Source: Combretum micranthum
Taxonomy: Eukaryota > Streptophyta > Magnoliopsida > Myrtales > Combretaceae
Assembly: GCA_024138025.1 (NCBI GenBank)
Contig: JAMXBD010000974.1
Coordinates: 248,001 to 312,000 of the forward strand
Direction: 5' to 3'
Length of the DNA: 64,000 nucleotides
Under the pieces are notes generated by a model, which ran no database searches, was not told where the DNA came from, and worked only from the letters and a program-made list of their open reading frames with translations. The position numbers and the translations under genes are program-made. Of this stretch, positions 12,628 to 24,527 are shown one piece after another (position 1 is the stretch's first letter; every line of letters begins with the position of its first letter).

Positions 12628-15600
12628 GCCCCAGAAAATTTCAGTAAATAATTCCAAAATGAACTTCTAAAATAAATTCTAAAAATGACTCCAAATTAAA
12701 ACTGAACTTCGACTAGTCCTAAATCACGAACGAATCCAGAAACTTCTTAATTTTGAGAAAATGAAAATCCTTAAAAATAAAATAAGAACTCAACGGTCTT
12801 CAAATCCAAAACCACTACGTACAAAAAATTCTATAGTTAATTCCAACTCGTAAAATCGGGTAATATAGAACCCAAAAAACAAATTATTAAAAAGTAAATA
12901 ACGATGAAACTTTTGGAAATAAAACTCAATTTAAGAATTCCAAAAACGTTGAGAGATATTAAATACTTACAAAAATAAAATTTAAAATAAATTTCTTAAA
13001 CTAAATATGTTGTGTAAACATAAAATGTCAGTTTCCAAATTGGCAAAGACCTAAACCGGAAAATCACCCGGAAACCCTAAGTGGAATACAGTAGTTTAAG
13101 TCCGACACTCTCGTACCCTTAACTCTAGAGGCCGAGGTGTAGTTTAAGTGTGTAGAATAACTCGTAATAATATAAGATCACTTAAAAATATCAGATTGGT
13201 AAATTTTTGACCTATTTTGAATCCGTTCGGATACAGACTTCGAAAAGTGTGTCTCGGGGCTTGGGATATAAAAAATACACCATTAATACCATTAGACTCG
13301 TATTTTCATAAGGATTTCTAAAATGTCAATTTTATAATTTTTCGATAACCAAAATTATCTAATTTTTGCGATTATATTCGCATTTCATTACTACCGATAA
13401 TTAACAATTCTTTTGCACTGTTCACTACTATTCATTACACGATTTTATTATTCTTATAAACCCTTATATTCTTAGATAAATATTTTATATATCCTAGAAA
13501 ATTTCGTTTTTTCAAAATTTAGTTTTTTTCGAGATTATACGAGATCAGATTCTGTTTAAGACCAGTTACTAAAAATAAAATAAATTAATTTGATAATTGG
13601 AAAATATTTGAAAAATATTTTTATTTTCATAAAATAATCTTTTTAGAATTTTTTGGGTAATAAAAATATCAATTATAGCTCATATTCGCGTATTTTGATC
13701 ATACCATTAACTTATTTGATAATTCACTAAATAAATTAATTAATTATCTTATTTTAATTATGAAAAATCTGCTACAAATATTTGGAATACATTTTCTATA
13801 TTATTTTTATTTTTATTTTATTTATTAAGAAAGTATTCTTATAACCCATACTTTTAAGTACACGTTTCACACATCACTTCTTTTTTCACTTCAATCTTTC
13901 TACACTTCATTATCACTTCATGGCAGATTTTTTCTCTTCTTTATGGCTGCCTTGTCCCTTGAAATACTCCAAAATTTATTAAAGTAAAGTTAATTCAACC
14001 ATTCTTTAAGAAGCTACCCTTACATATTAACTACACATTACATTTTCAAGTGAAAAGCTAATCAAATTTCCTCTCTCTCTCTTCTCAACATTCACGTCAG
14101 TTTTGGGGTTTGTCTTGGCTGCCCATTTATTTTTTTTTCTCTCATTTAATGTGTCTTTAACTCATTCCATCTCTCTCTCTCATTTACACCTTCAAACCTT
14201 AACCATTCTTTACACTTTTCCTCTCTTTTTCCTCTCTTTCTTTCTTCATTTTCTCTTGTTCTCACAAAAAAACCTTGCTGCCCCCATTCCTTCTTTGAGC
14301 TCCCACACATATTTCTTCAAGATTCTTGGATAAAACTCTTGTCCAAAGCTTCCATAGGTGATATAGGTAAAGTATAGTGAGAGTTTCATGCATCAAATGA
14401 CTTTACATAAGCTTAAAAGCTAAGGATGATGATGCTAAAATGAAACATCCCTCTTATCCATGAGTACTGTCTTGTAATATTTTTATTTTCTTGTTAGAAG
14501 TAGTTATATTTTGTAGATCTAACTTTTTTTGTAGCTTTAATTTTGTTTATGTTTTAGATCTTGTTATTTGGGTTATTTTGCTATTATTTTGTTTTATTTT
14601 CAAGTTATGTTGTTATTGCTAATGATTTATGCATATATTCATCATTTACATAACCATCATAGTGTTCATGCATTTATAACTAGTATAGTAAACTAGATCT
14701 AGTTGCTTTAAGTTCATACATGCATTAGAATTTTGTTTTATATTCTTAAATAACTCGTAATAGCTTGATGGTAGTAGGAATGTATTAGAAAGCTCAAGAT
14801 CTATTTTAGTTTCAACAAAAATCATTTTTGAAAATTCGGATAAAAAGGGAACCATATTTAGAAAAGCTATTTTTCAACTTCAAAATGTATATTTTTCATT
14901 TAAAATGAAGGGCATAGGGAATAGATATCATAAATGAATGATCTTGATGAGTAAAGTCTAGATCTATGAGTTTATAGTTTACTGCCATGTATTTCTTTTA
15001 CATTTATGTTCATATTAAGTGTAGATCTTGGTTTTGAACTCAAACAAAAATGGTGAAATTCGTATTTAGGCAAGACCGCTATTTAAAAACCACTTTCCAA
15101 GTGTCAAAATGAAATTTTTACTTGAGATAATGAAGGCTTAATGTATATATATCATCAAAACTTCATTTTATATGGTTCAAAGATGATTTTCAAAGATTAA
15201 TTTTCAAAACAAAATTCCATTTTCGGATTTAGGCCAAGGCATAGTTTAAAAACATGTTTTCCAACTTAAAAATGAAGTTTTTATTCAAGATATGGAAGGC
15301 TCTTAAGATAGGTTATGTAAAGGATGAATTTCCATAAGTTTAGATAGATTTTAGTAAAAGGTATGTTCAAAAATAAATTTTGTAAATTCGGATCTCAACA
15401 AAGACTAATTTTGAAAACCATTTTTCAACTTCAAAACAAGACTTTTATTAAAGAAATGGAAGCCTTAAGGGGTAGGTTTGATGAGAAAATGGTTTTTGAA
15501 AGACTAAATGAGTTTTACAAAGAAAACAAACTCAAATGAATTTTTCAAAATTCGGATTTGAGAATAGCCACCATTTAAACACCTATTTCCAAATGCCAAA

Positions 15601-17959
15601 ATGATAATTTTTATAGGAAAATGGAAGTCCTAGGGAATATATATAACAAAGACCAAGTTTTGATAACAATAAGAGAGGTTTATCAAAATATAACCTTAGA
15701 ACAACAAATGGTTTCCAAGAATAAGTTAAACAATATTTTCATTCTTGAAAATTTGTAAAATTCGTACTTAGGCAAACCACCTATTTAAACATCTACTTTC
15801 TAACCCCAAAATGAAGGTTTTTATTGAAATAATGAAGGTGATGGTTATATAGGTCATCAAGGTTGATTTTTTATAAAAGAAGTATGATTTTATAAGAAGA
15901 AAAACTATTTTTCTTAAGTCTAGTAAAATTCAAAGTTTTACAAAGTAAAAGTTTTCAAAAAGAATTCTTGGTACTATATGTATACATATAGGTAGATTAT
16001 CTCATAACCTTCATAACAATAGCTTGTAGGTAATACATATATGCATGATGCATTTGTAGAAATAAAGTAGGAAAATTTGAGTTGCTTGTCATTTTAAGAA
16101 ATTCGTAATTTTGGAGTAATTAAATGAAAACACTTATTTTCCAAACTCAAAATAGAAGTTTTATTTAAGAAATGAAGTCCTTAAGGGGTAGGTATAATAA
16201 AGCCTTAAATTTTGATGTATTAAACAAGTTGTCCTCAAAGAAATCACTCAAAAACTAATTTTTCAAAATTCGGATTTTGGAATAACTCCTATTTGAAAAC
16301 ATGCTTACAAGGTGTAAAATGGGAATTTTTATGTAGAAATGAAGGTCATAAGTAATAGATAACGAAGACTCAATTTTAGCAAGGATAATTATATTTCTTA
16401 AGAAATAAATCCAAAACAAATGGAAATGATCAAAGTTAGGAAACTAGTTTTCTTAAAAGTAAATAGCCATGGAGTCTTACATAAAAAAAAAGTTTCTAAA
16501 ATTCCTTTTTGTAAATATTGTCAAAAGCATGCATATATCAAGCTCATAACATGCCATTCATGATAGGAAATCATCAATATTGCTTGTATAGTTAATCTAT
16601 ATAGTAGGAACATTACAAACATTTACAAAACTACTTTTCAGAATTGAATTTCGCAACTGATCATAATTTTCGAAGCTTCAAAGTTTTCAAAACTTAAATA
16701 TGATATTATAATTAGATAGATCTTTCGAAGTAGATAGAAATCGATATATAAATTGTTAAATTCAGAGTTAAAACGACCAAGTTATGGCCGTTTTAAGTTG
16801 GAATTCCCGCTTAGGACAAGAATTACGAATTGATAGTTTGTATAAGATAGTTTGTATTAGTTAAGTGATGAAATACTTATTATGGTATTTCCTCCTTTTT
16901 AGGTAACATCGAAATCAATGATTCCCTACCACCAGATTACTTTTACTAAGAGGACGGTGATCCAATAGACGTGTGGGTATTACTTCTGATTCCATTTATT
17001 GTATGTGATTGTAATGATAGTTGCACTAGTTACTTAGCAACGATAAAATGAATATGCATGATAGGGCTGAATAGGAATTATATATGTCTGATGTTGTTAT
17101 GTGAAGTTGAATTTAAAGAATATCGAAGCCGGGTGATTAATCATTACTTGTATAGACGAGCTAGGATTGACTGTCTGTGAATATTGATTCACCACCTAAA
17201 AGAATTGGTATAATTGATTATTTGGAATTGAAGATGAAATTGAACTCATTCATAACACGATGGAGATGGAGCATTAGCATTTATTCGGTTTCCTGTGATT
17301 CTAAACGGTGTAAAGTTCGATTAATCGTGATCCTCAAACAAATTTATAGTTCAGTTGACCATGAGCTTAAACGGTGTGGTACCGCGGGATTCGTTAATCT
17401 GCTAACCCGGGATGGATGGCGCAAGTCTATCCACATATGATTTATGGTGGTCATTTGTTTGATGCATATCACTTGCTTGACCAATCACTTGTTTGTATGA
17501 TGTGCTATAAATATGATCTTGAAAGTTCTCACTCACTAAGCTAGTGTAGCTTATACCCCAATAGATGTTTGAATGCACAGGTTAACTTAAGAATGCTACA
17601 TGGGGAATGAGATGTCTAGAGCCGAGTATGACCTTGAGATTCTGGCAGGAAGTATGAGTACTTGAAGATATTAGCTAGGTGTTATGAATTGCTTTGTAAT
17701 AGTTTTATGTAGTGAAATCTTTTGATGAATTGAAATTAAAGTATAGTTAATTGTATTTGAAATATAGTGAGTTGTATTTTCTTTACTTTGTTACTCAAGT
17801 TGTATCAATATAAAATGTATCACTCCGATGTGTCTCCTCCATGTGTTAGACGCCTTGTACATAGTATGGAAGCTTTCGCGTGACTAAAGTGGTCATTCTT
17901 AGGCTTTAATATTGTGTACGACGGACTGCCATGTTTAGGGTACCCTTCGGGGCGTGACA
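12623..17959 (+). repeat. 3' LTR of gypsy element, 5,337 bp
   Basis: It starts TGTAAGCCCC and ends GGGGCGTGACA, giving imperfect inverted TG...CA termini. A pyrimidine-rich leader lies at 13,860-14,340 and a splice-donor-like GTGATATAGGTAAAG near 14,357. A GC-richer block at 17,280-17,440 and the phrase TCACTCACTAAG near 17,527 are shared, in inverse orientation, with the solo LTR at 35,353-38,781. The extra length comes mainly from a tandem array at 14,830-16,520. The right flank is copia coding sequence; no matching left target duplication is present because the left half of the element is missing. Confidence 0.7.
14830..16520 (+). repeat. About ten diverged ~165-bp tandem units inside LTR
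   Basis: A phrase of the form AAATTCG(G/T)ATTT, followed about 40 bp later by TTTCCAACTTCAAAATGAA and then by (A)AATGAAGGCCTTAGGG-like sequence, recurs at about 14,834, 15,058, 15,222, 15,386, 15,550, 15,760, 16,101 and 16,268. Weaker copies are near 15,930 and 16,498. Three successive spacings are 164 bp. The units are clearly related but diverged, so the array is old. The homologous LTR at 35,353 has only about three or four units (36,840-37,480). Confidence 0.75.
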
Positions 17960-18450
17960 AAATCCTTGTTGAGTAAAATCTCGAATGAAATGACAATTAA
18001 TTTCGATATTTTTAGCACGTTCATGAAAAACCGGATTGGTTGAAATTTGAATTGCATATTTGTAATCACAAAACATGCAAACTAGTAAATTAACTTTGAA
18101 GTGGCATTCACCATGACTCTATATTCAACTTTTGCTGAGGAACGAACAACTTCTGATTGTTTCTTCGAGTTCCTACTAATTGGTGAATTTCCAAGAAATA
18201 TAACAAACCTAGATACTGATCACCGAGTAGTTGGACAGGTTACCCAATTCGAGTCACAATAGATAGTGATGGTGCTAGAGTTATTAGTAGCATAGAATAT
18301 TCCATATGAAATAATCCCTTTGATATATTTTAGTAGTCTTAGGGCAATATTCCATCGAGGAACACGAGGATTTTGCATAAATTGACTTAACACCTGCATT
18401 GCATAAGATATATTAAGAATACTATATGTAAAATAAATCAATCGACCAGT
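17960..18450 (-). pseudogene. Copia RNase H, cut by gypsy insertion
   Basis: Degraded C-terminal RNase H region of the copia polyprotein, which would remove the RNA strand after minus-strand synthesis. The part nearest the break reads NPVFHERAKNIEINCHFIRD, the conserved tail after the 'DN' catalytic region. Upstream pieces at 18,220-18,441 (SQFMQNPRVPRWNIALRLLK) match the 'YLRSPRQSHW..ALRVLRYLKG' connection segment. Several stops and at least one frameshift. The sequence ends at 17,960 at a Gly-Phe codon pair, where the gypsy LTR begins. Confidence 0.8.
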
Positions 18451-18499
18451 TTATTGTTCTATACTTGCTTGGATTATTAAGTAATTCTCCAATATGTGC

Positions 18500-19168
18500 A
18501 ACAAGACCATATTGCTATGGGATTGGTGTGTGCATTGCATTAGCACATTCCATTCTTGTTTCTTGTGTAATAAATTAGTTACATATTTTGTCTAGTGTAA
18601 GGAAATTCATATGAGTCTTGGTTAATCTCTAATCCCATACAATACTTGAGTGCCAATTCTTTTAATTGAAAGCAACCATGAAGATATTCCTTGAATTATG
18701 CACACTTTGCATTATTGTTACCAGCAAGAAGAAAGTTTGCATTATTGTTACCAGCAAGAAGAAAGTCATCAACATAAACTAAAACCAACAATTCAATCCC
18801 ATTCTTACACATAACAATAGTGAATGATTAGTTTTACTCTACTCAAACCCATAGTTAATGAGAGCATTTGAAAATTTTCCAAACCACTTCCTTGGAGCTT
18901 ATTTCAATCCATAAAGAGAATTCTTTAGGCGGCAAACAGACATAGAAGTTGGTGGATTAATACATTTAAGAGGCAACATAAATACTTCATCATTTAGATC
19001 TCCAGGTAGAAAAGCATTGTTTACATCTAGTTGATGGGGATACCAACCTTTCATAGTTAAAAGACATTTGACAATAGTTAACTTTGCAATAGGTGCAAAA
19101 GTTTGGTATAATCTTCTCCTTCCACTTGATTGAAACCCCTTGCCACTAGACATGGAGCCATTGACCAT
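18500..19168 (-). pseudogene. Copia reverse transcriptase, broken
   Basis: The 19,168-18,899 frame carries YQTFAPIAKLTIVKCLL and HQLDVNNAFLPGDLNDEVFM, the conserved RT blocks containing the first catalytic Asp, then CRLKNSLYGLK. The catalytic YVDD motif is intact at 18,776-18,765 in a neighbouring frame. It is directly followed by an in-frame 30-bp tandem duplication that repeats NFLLAGNNNA. Premature stops and frame changes make this non-functional. Confidence 0.85.
18706..18765 (-). repeat. Perfect 30-bp tandem duplication after YVDD
   Basis: Units 18,706-18,735 and 18,736-18,765 are identical over 30 bp. Because 30 is a multiple of three, the RT frame is kept and ten residues are doubled immediately downstream of the active-site Asp pair. 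The perfect identity suggests a recent event by replication slippage. Confidence 0.95.
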
Positions 19169-19649
19169 ATACTTGATGCGAAATATCCACTAGCAACCAA
19201 TTTCTTTCTTTCCCTTTGGTAGTTCTTTAAACTCCCATGTATTGTTGTCATTTAAAGCTTTTGATTCCTTGTCAATAGCCAATGCCACTATGGATCTTTC
19301 ATTGCTTTTTCATAAGTTGCAGCTTTATACATTCAAAGTTAAACTTATTGAGGTATCAGGATATTCCAAATCTTGTAGTGATGACTAGAATGTATGATCA
19401 GGTAAAGACTTATTCCTGGAAGCAATAGCACACACATAATCTTCCAAATTAGCTGGAGCTCATTGTGTTCTTTGGAGAGATAATGACCTTTGATTTTTGT
19501 TGATAGTTTCTACATCATTATTAGCCAAATTTGAGTTTTCAATTTGACTTGTAGTGACTCTTATGGTATTTGATCTACATAGATTGATGTAGGTGTCTCT
19601 ATAAATAATTATGGAGGTTGTTCATTAGTTTGATCAAGTGTGTTGTTCT

Positions 19650-20570
19650 GCTATGAAGAACTCTCAAACAAGGAGAACTAATTTTCTTTAAAAGGAAGTC
19701 TATTTTCATAAAAGCAAACATCACAAGAATCAAGAATTTTTCTATTAGAGAGTTTCAAATCCTTATATCCCTTTTTTCCTTGAAGAATATCTTAGGAAAA
19801 CATAAGCTTTAGGCCTTAGATCAAAATTTTCATGAGATTTTGATTTAATGTGAGTATAACAAAGACATCTAAAAACTCGCAAGTTGTCATAAAGAGTTGT
19901 TTTCCAAAAAGAAGTTCAAACGGTGATTTATTGCCACATCTAGACGTACACAATCTGTTTATTATGTAAACAACTATAGAAATACATTCCCCCTACCCAA
20001 TATTTCATTGGAAAATTGATTGGAACTTTAAAGCTCTTCCTATTTCAAGAATATGTCTATGTTTCCTTTCTACCACTCCATTTTGTTATGGAGTATAGGA
20101 GCATGATGTTTGATGCAATATCCTATGTTTCAACACATAACCATGAAATGCTTCAAACACAAATTCTTGAGCATTACTAGATTGAACAAATTGGACTTTC
20201 TTATCAAATTAAGTGGAAACCATTTGACAAATTGAATAAAGCAATTAACGAATTCATTATTCTGTTTGAGAAAATTCACCTAGGTAACTCTAGAATAGTA
20301 ATCAACAATCAAAAGAAAGTAATGCGCTATAATAGTATTACTGATAGGATAAAGACCCCAAATATCCAAATGAACAAGTTCAAAACATGAATCAACTTTA
20401 TTGTTGCAACATGAAAAAGAACTACGAGTTTGTCATGTTCTATGATACCACTACAAAGCAAGAGATTTAAATTGCTTAACTTATGACTGGAAAGCATAGG
20501 CAAAATAGATAAACAACAAAAAGGTAGATGACCTAGATGACAATGCAAAGTTGTACATCATCGCTAGCCT
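19650..20570 (-). pseudogene. Copia integrase and pre-integrase, broken
   Basis: The right end (20,548-20,480) reads MHCHLGHLPFCCLSILPML, the GAG-pre-integrase HxxLGH zinc-binding start. Downstream, toward 19,650, are fragments compatible with the integrase core and its C-terminal part, but with stops in every frame. The position between protease and RT fits copia order. I could not confirm all three catalytic acidic residues. Confidence 0.6.
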
Positions 20571-20849
20571 TATTTAGACATGTGTGTGCCACTTTTATTT
20601 CCTTGAGATGATAGATTCCTTTCACTTGATCACCCACTCCAATCACCATCACTAAGGTTTGGTCCTGCAAGACAACAAATTTGTGTGAAAATCAGTTCAT
20701 AGTTTGAGTCCTTGGACAGCGTATGTATGGATATTAAATTGCAAGCAAAAGATGGAACATATAAGATATTGTTCAATTTCTAGTTATTATCGAAACATAA
20801 ATCTTCAACAAATTTCACCTTAATCTTATTACCATTAGGCAATGTGATG

Positions 20850-21235
20850 CAAGTACCATCAATTTATCTCATTTTTGAGAGCACTAAACCATTGGAACAA
20901 ACATGATCAGATGCTCCACCATCTAATATCTAACTATTAGATCCTTTGACAAAGTATCATTTCTTACCAACCATATTTAGAGATGATGATTTGAGTGCAT
21001 ATATGAGTTAATCATACTATTGAGTGGAGAGACCACTAAGAGAGTAATTGTTTTGAGCTGGTTTCACTTGAGACTAATCTTCAATGACCTTTTTCTCATT
21101 ATCGGATGTAGTAGCTAAATGAAATGATGCAATGGGTATTTTTCTTTGTGATCTATGTCAATTTGACGGGTATCCAATTAAATGAAAACTGTTTTCATTT
21201 GTGTGTCCTAAACATTTGCAATGGTCACATTTTGG
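20850..21235 (-). pseudogene. Copia zinc knuckle and protease, broken
   Basis: A knuckle reads CDHCKCLGHTNENSFHLIGYP with the final Cys changed to Ser. About 80 codons further on, the protease motif is ILDGGASDHVCSNG, where the usual Asp-Ser/Thr-Gly becomes Asp-Gly-Gly. The phrase LPNGNKIKV follows, as in intact copia proteases. In-frame stops interrupt the segment. Both changed residues would be expected to abolish nucleic-acid binding or protease activity. Confidence 0.75.
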
Positions 21236-22045
21236 CTACCTTAAACTTTCATTTCTTTTGTTGGTATTTTGAATTCCTTTAACATTGAATGCTGATGCAT
21301 CACTAACTATGCTGTTCACACCTGGCTGTAAATGCCCTTCCACTTCCACAAGCATTGAATACACTTTGCTAAGATTTGGAAATGGATCCATAGTAACAAC
21401 TTGACTCTTCAAACTGTTGAATTGTTTAGAAAGTCTGGCTAAGAATTCATGTATCATTCCCTTTTCTCTTGTCCTAGCAAAAGCTTCTACCGATCCATAA
21501 ATACAAATAGGAATATCAAGATACATATTCTATCATTCCCATAGGGATTTTAGCTTAGTGTAGTATGTTTGAATGGAGATTCCATGTTGTCTCATATTCA
21601 TTATGTGCTTCCTTATACCCTGTAATTTGGATTCGTTCCCTCGTGCTTATCTCTCTTCTAGATTTACCTAGATTTGTCTTGTCGAAGAGAGATAAACAAC
21701 ACTCTTATGTAGATCCTCAGTTAAGGAATTGAGAATCCATGAGTGAACCATTGAATTGCACTTCTTCCAAGTACGAGAATCTTTGTCATCTTGATTTAGA
21801 CGGGTAATAATTCCGTAAACAAATCTTGCTTTGTTCTTTCCTTCCGAAGCAGCTAACATTGAAATTTTCCACGATAGATAATTTGGACATTTTAGAAAGT
21901 GAGTGACCAGCACTTCACCTAGTCTATCTGATGGATTAAGGTAGAAAGGTAATGTTGAATCAAGAGAAAGACCGATGGCTATCATAGCCTTTCCGAATTC
22001 TTTGATTTTTATTTTGTCACTTGAAATAGGTATAATGTTTAGAAT
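21236..22045 (-). pseudogene. Copia gag, broken
   Basis: The N-terminal part (22,000-21,668) reads PFYLNPSDRLGEVLVTHFL then YLSWKISMLAASEGKNKARF, the copia Gag N-terminal signature (NPxxLHPSDxPG ... W..M..AL..KNK..F). The segment WKKCNSMVHSWILNSL follows. After a frameshift, 21,526-21,236 continues with RLSKQFNSLKSQVVTMDPFP and a SMLVEVEGHLQ segment typical of the Gag C-terminal half. The reading direction and the adjacent PBS/LTR support the start side. Confidence 0.85.
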
Positions 22046-22046
22046 A

Positions 22047-22058
22047 GCTTTGATAACA
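22047..22058 (-). other. Decayed tRNA-Met primer-binding site
   Basis: On the minus strand the bases just after the 5' LTR read TGTTATCAAAGC. The initiator-methionine PBS of plant copia elements is TGGTATCAGAGC; two differences are G-to-T and G-to-A. Its position between LTR and gag supports the call. Confidence 0.7.
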
Positions 22059-22325
22059 TAAAGAAAATTACACAAAAAATAATAAATAGTGAAATTTGTG
22101 TATTTTCACAATGATATACAAAAGGTTTATTTATACTATCTAAAGTTCATAATGATAATAAATACAAAATATTCAAAGCTTAATTACAATGGTAAAAATC
22201 TTGTACAAATCTTTAGAGATAAGGGTGATTAGCATAGAATTTCCCAAAAATAGAAAATAGATCCTGAAGAAATCAACCAACAAATCTAACAAGATTAGCA
22301 ATTAAGATAGTCCTTATCTTCAACA
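22059..22325 (-). repeat. 5' LTR of copia element, 267 bp
   Basis: On the minus strand it opens TGTTGAAGATAAGG and ends ...TTTTCTTTA directly before the PBS; the expected final CA appears as TA. The length is normal for short-LTR copia families. A TATA-like TATAAATAAACC lies in the middle (about 22,118-22,130, minus). The partner 3' LTR was not found in the window. Confidence 0.7.
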
Positions 22326-24527
22326 CCTACTAAGTGGTTTTTGTTTTTCCCTTTTTGTAGGAAATGGAAAGATTGCTAAGAATATATAATTTGATTCATT
22401 TTGCAAGTAAACAAGATAATAGAGTGTATTTCGAAATAAATTATTATACCTAAACTCTATTTCTTCAAATAAATGGGATATAAGCGTGAGAAAGTAAGAA
22501 GAAACAAGTTCTCTTAGGATCCATTGTACTAGTGTAGGTAGATGAGTCAAATAACACTAGCCTCATTGTTTTTAAAGAATGGTAATGTGTGTGCTTCACT
22601 CTAAACACGATTTGAACTTTTGCAATTAGAATTGGAGGTAATTATCTACTATAATCTTTTCCTAAAACCCATTAGTAACCATAAATGCTGTTGATTATTA
22701 TATAAATACCTGATAATTAATTGTAAAAGGTCAAATGATAATAAATGTTCACTACAAGAAAAAGATACTACATCTCCTAAAGTTAGAAGAGAGGGGAAAA
22801 AAAAAAAGAAAAAGAAAAAAGGTTTCCCGTGAAGGAAGTGCACTTTTGCTATTTGCCTGAGCTTGACCCAAAAGTTAAAGCAGATAATTTTGTTAAAAGC
22901 TAGTATTAGTAAAAGAGATTTGGAGGCAACCTCGGATTCCAGAAAAGTTGGCAGTGTTGCATTAGAATCTGATTGATGAAAATAGAATAGTTACACAACT
23001 TGTTTGGTCAAAATTACATTTTAAGAAACTGTTAATAGACAATAAGTAGCTGACGGACGTCGATCCAGATCACACCTTCATTATAAAATCCCTTCTTTAT
23101 TTAGGTCAGGTTCCGATGGGTCCTCATTCCAAGGATAATTTGGACAAACTCGGGTGCCACACCCACACGCACAGTGCATACCATCTTTTCTATCTTTTTC
23201 TATTTCTTGTTTACTATTTCTTGCTTAGCTTTTGTCGAGAGATCCCTCTCCATAAATATCCCCAAGGGCCGGACTATGTTTAGGCTAGATATTGGGATTC
23301 GGCAGGGCAATTCTAGAGTTCTCAATTCACTGGAACCTAAAACTTAAAAGGAAAACTCATCTTAATAAATCATATATTATTTAGAAGTGTGATTATTTTC
23401 TTAGTGGTACTCTATATAAAACAACCCAATATGATTTCAAATTATACTTATTTCATATGTTACTTTTTCTTTAAATTTTTGCATTATTTTTTTATTTTAT
23501 ATTTATATATATCTTATTATTTTTTTCTTTTGTTTATATCACGCAAACCTAGTGGATCCACGATTTATGATCAGTGAACTAACCTATAATGAGGAACCCT
23601 AAGGGTCCTTATTGGTTCAAACTAAGCCAATCAGGCTAGGTCCAAGTCTTAGACCTATTGATTGGTAAAGTTTTGGACCATTTAGGCTAGGTTCAATCCC
23701 TGTCACAGGGATGTCGATCCCCACAAATCTCTTAAATAAGGAAAATAATTTAAAATATACCACCACATCCAAAATAATTCAAATTAAATTTGAGATAAGT
23801 TTATTAAAGTTTTTCCCCCTACCCCCAAATCTTTATCCGTCTTAGTTTCATATGACTGGAGGAATGGGAACAACAATAGATTATAACACTGGAATACTCT
23901 AATAATTTAATCAAGCTGGTAGATAAATTGGTAAAATCACCCTCCAGTTCGCATTATAAATCTCATGTTTAGAAACTAGTGTACTAGGAGCTCGCCCTAT
24001 ACTCTCTTTAAAATACAAGTATATAAGGCAAACCCAACGATAATTAAAATCATGAAATTATCTCAAAATTTATTAAGGAAAAAAAAAACCTTTGAAAACT
24101 TTCAAATAAACTCATCCAGAACACACACACATACTCTCTCTCTCTCTACTTTTTTCACAAACCCTAGTATAGAAGGGTCGTCTCATGGTTGACTACCGCT
24201 TCCTTCTAAGTCACTTCTCATCAATTACCATCTAAATTTTTGAATCTACCGCTACTAGTCTCAATATCAGATCTAGGTATTATATACCAATTTTGATCTA
24301 TTTGTTTTACGTTTCCAGCACTGTAAGTCACGTCAGATTGTAGACGTTGAGTAGAAAAATTTGTTAGCAGTATTTAGAATCAACTAGTTTTTTTTTTTTT
24401 TTAACATATCCATTATTTTTGTTTTTCATTTTGTTTTCATCCTTTATATGAGATTATGCTATCCCTTTTATAAGATTTAATGTACTCTTTAGTTGGATGT
24501 GTTTGATTCTCTTAGGACAAACAATTA
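22326..24527. other. Intergenic, no gene seen
   Basis: Mixed sequence including a slightly GC-richer stretch at 23,040-23,300 and 23,560-23,730, with no domain, LTR end or splice-consistent exon that I recognise. Short CA and CT runs occur at 24,121-24,147. Confidence 0.45.

Larger units (their letters stand above)
11281..17959 (+). mobile_element. 5'-deleted Ty3/gypsy element with long 3' LTR
   Basis: Visible parts in order are a gag-like remnant (11,340-11,819), a coding end that stops at the LTR edge, a polypurine tract (12,609-12,620) and a 5.3-kb 3' LTR ending in GGGGCGTGACA. The order and the 'polyprotein stop overlapping TG of the LTR' arrangement are typical of plant chromovirus-type gypsy elements. 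The 5' LTR, protease, RT and most of integrase are absent, so a large internal or 5' deletion is inferred. The left boundary is approximate. The right end lies inside a copia RNase H frame. Confidence 0.6.
17960..22325 (-). mobile_element. Ty1/copia element, minus strand, 3' end lost
   Basis: Reading right to left: 5' LTR (22,059-22,325), decayed primer-binding site, gag, zinc knuckle, protease, GAG-pre-integrase, integrase, RT and RNase H. The coding order protease-integrase-RT defines Ty1/copia. Many stops and frameshifts make it a pseudo-element. The RNase H frame ends abruptly at 17,960, exactly at the end of the gypsy LTR. The last part of RNase H and the 3' LTR should have been on the far side of that insertion but were not found. 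Confidence 0.85.

Noticed and set aside
14103..14333. 76-codon frame with a hydrophobic start resembling a signal peptide
   Set aside because: It is translated pyrimidine-rich LTR leader (runs of CTCTCT and TTTTCT) inside the gypsy LTR; Leu, Phe and Ser richness follows from composition.
17177..17440. 87-codon frame in the GC-richer LTR block
   Set aside because: It is the conserved U5 block of the gypsy LTR; the homologous inverted block at 35,890-36,110 does not keep the frame.
12618..17964. The 5.3-kb LTR as a fourth solo LTR
   Set aside because: The 5-mers outside the ends (GACGA and AAATC) do not match, and a polypurine tract plus pol end precede it, so it is a 3' LTR of a deleted element.
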